NCBI GenBank assembly: GCA_018715595.1
Contig: DVLI01000014.1
Span: 1-35,889, forward strand
Origin: Candidatus Caccoplasma merdavium
Lineage (GTDB): Bacteria > Bacteroidota > Bacteroidia > Bacteroidales > UBA11471
Direction: 5' to 3'
Length of the DNA: 35,889 nucleotides
Part shown: in pieces, positions 34,762 to 35,889 of the stretch
How positions within the stretch are numbered: the stretch's first letter is position 1
Layout: the number at the start of each line of letters is the position of its first letter
Translations under genes and position numbers: made by a program
Notes under the pieces: generated by a model
The model's database searches: none
Seen by the model: only the letters and a program-made list of their open reading frames with translations
Told to the model about the DNA's origin: nothing

Positions 34762-35354
34762 ATTATAATTTAATTTTTTCTTTAAAGAAGATTTTATGCT
34801 GATGATATTATCCTGTTGATAATGCTCGTAACTTTTTTTCTAATTATTTGCTTTTTCGGTTATGAAATGCCGTTATGCAGTTATAAAGAAGTTACAAACG
34901 CTATTTTTCTCTTATATAGAGCCAATTATGGATTTATTCCACATCGGTTTACAACGGGCAAAGTTATGAATTTTCTTTCATATACATGGTATATGGCGTT
35001 TTATTTGTACCCTCATATTTCTGAGAAAAAAAGGGAGTTTATTTTTTGGAGATTTCATCTGACGATTGGTATAACACAGTTTTCGGATTGCGTGCGTTTT
35101 TTCTATCTTTTTTTTGAAGTTTTTTATGCACAGTTTTTCAACACTTATCGACAAGTTATTTCGTCTTCCTTTATATACTTAAAAATGAAAAATGATTTCT
35201 TGTGTGAAATAAACATGTTAATTGTCTTGATTATAATATGTTATGAGGTAAATGAGTTTTTGTTGTTGATAAAGAACCGTGGTTTTGGGACAGGAGTGAA
35301 GAGAGTAAGTGGGAGATATTTCGTATCTTTGGAAAAGATAGAAAAATATAGAAG
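34762..35354. other. AT-rich intergenic region with DnaA-box-like sites; candidate replication origin
   Basis: This 593-bp gap between divergent nadA and the TrmH gene is strongly AT-rich and has no convincing gene. It contains TTATGCACA at 35124-35132 (exact match to TTATNCACA) and TTATCGACA at 35145-35153 in the same orientation. TGTTGATAA, the complement of TTATCAACA, occurs at 34814-34822 and 35264-35272. The plus strand has more C than G on the left and more G than C on the right. One caution is that TTATCGACA also occurs once elsewhere, at 32935-32943. A frame of 180 codons spans 34816-35358, but its composition looks like translated AT-rich spacer. Confidence 0.4.
35324..35331 (+). promoter_or_regulatory. 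-7 element of the TrmH-family gene
   Basis: TATCTTTG matches TAnnTTTG, 23 bp before the ATG at 35355. No clear -33. Confidence 0.6.
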
Positions 35355-35885
35355 ATGAAAAAGAAGAGTATTCTCGACATGCAACGCATTACGGTCGAAG
35401 AATTTAAGGCTGCCGACAAGATACCTTTGGTTGTGGTGCTCGATAACGTGCGCAGTCTCAATAATGTAGGTTCGGTTTTTCGCACGAGCGATGCGTTCAG
35501 GGTATCGGCCATTTACCTGTGCGGCATAACCTCCACACCGCCGCACCCCGAGATACACAAGACGGCTTTGGGTGCCGAAGAGAGTGTCGAATGGCATTAT
35601 GCCGCCGATGCTGTGACCCTTGTCGATGAACTTCACGCGCAAGGATATTATGTCTATGCCGTGGAGCAGGTCGAGGGAAGCGTGTCACTCGAAAAACTCT
35701 CGCTTTCGTCCGATAAGAAATATGCCGTTGTCTTGGGTAATGAGGTGAAAGGGGTGCAACAAGGTGTTGTTGACAAGTGCGACGCCTGCCTCGAAATACC
35801 GCAGTACGGAACCAAACACTCCCTCAATGTTTCGGTTACGGCCGGACTGGTGATATGGGACTTTTTCAAACAACTCTTTTCTTGA
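35355..35885 (+). CDS. TrmH/SpoU-family RNA 2'-O-methyltransferase
   Basis: The 176 residues form the SPOUT trefoil-knot domain without an added N-terminal RNA-binding domain. The three SpoU motifs are clear: LDNVRSLNNVGSVFRTSDAF (30-48, with the catalytic Arg43 and upstream Asn residues), VVLGNEVKGV (125-134) and CLEIPQYGTKHSLNVSVTAG (145-164). These enzymes use S-adenosylmethionine to methylate the ribose of a tRNA or rRNA nucleotide. The short form resembles TrmL (tRNA position 34) and other minimal TrmH proteins, so the target is not decided. The start is at 35355 just after its -7 element. Codon choice differs from genes left of 34 kb, with more GAT, GGT and GTT. Confidence 0.93.
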   Translation: MKKKSILDMQRITVEEFKAADKIPLVVVLDNVRSLNNVGSVFRTSDAFRVSAIYLCGITSTPPHPEIHKTALGAEESVEWHYAADAVTLVDELHAQGYYVYAVEQVEGSVSLEKLSLSSDKKYAVVLGNEVKGVQQGVVDKCDACLEIPQYGTKHSLNVSVTAGLVIWDFFKQLFS

Positions 35886-35889
35886 TAAT

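Noticed and set aside
34816..35358. 180-codon rightward frame starting at TTG between nadA and the TrmH gene
   Set aside because: It is very rich in Phe, Ile, Tyr and Leu, as expected from translated AT-rich spacer, shows no known motif, and its end runs through the -7 element of the TrmH gene. A small membrane protein cannot be fully excluded.

Overview
This window looks like a chromosomal core segment from a fairly GC-rich member of the Bacteroidales. The main evidence is a recurring promoter element of the Bacteroidetes type (TAnnTTTG at about -7), present 15-60 bp upstream of most operon heads. Bacteroidetes-typical gene families agree with this: a TonB-dependent receptor with an N-terminal carboxypeptidase-like domain, DUF2723, a PorZ-like propeller, a BspA-type surface protein tail and long periplasmic TPR proteins. 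A Barnesiella- or Coprobacter-like gut genus is a guess from composition only. No phage, insertion sequence, CRISPR array or restriction/defence island is visible.

Layout. 1-435 is the tail of a secreted repeat protein, followed by a terminator. 632-822 (-) holds two identical tRNA-Asn genes, divergent from an S41 protease/NUDIX pair (930-3157). 3407-7983 is a three-gene unit of mutS, a U32-family protein and mnmD. 8060-12807 is a translationally coupled pair, a 1007-residue secreted TPR protein and an outer-membrane barrel. 12906-15251 is topA, facing dusB (15394-16386, -). 16623-19394 is leuS. 19732-24100 is a TonB-dependent receptor with a beta-helix lipoprotein. 24506-28323 is a YitT-type membrane protein, rdgB and a PorZ-like propeller protein. 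28373-29383 (-) is an SDR-type epimerase. 29589-32843 is a large DUF2723 membrane protein, 32989-33597 a polysaccharide deacetylase, 33784-34761 (-) nadA, and 35355-35885 a TrmH/SpoU RNA methyltransferase.

How the genes work together. Two themes stand out. One is genome and RNA maintenance: mutS, topA, rdgB and NUDIX for DNA and nucleotide pools; leuS, tRNA-Asn, MnmD, DusB, U32 and TrmH for translation and RNA modification. The other is envelope biogenesis: S41 protease, TPR/barrel pair, receptor/lipoprotein pair, PorZ-like protein, DUF2723 and deacetylase. Tight 4-bp ATGA overlaps join S41/NUDIX, U32/mnmD, TPR/barrel and rdgB/PorZ-like.

The most unusual region is the 593-bp AT-rich gap between nadA and the TrmH gene. 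It has no convincing gene and contains several DnaA-box-like 9-mers. It also coincides with a switch in strand composition, from C over G on the left to G over C on the right, as at a replication origin. The mostly rightward genes to its left would then run head-on to replication, which is a real objection. A second lead is a well-formed promoter at the end of the deacetylase gene that fires into a gene-free stretch closed by a terminator, a candidate small RNA.
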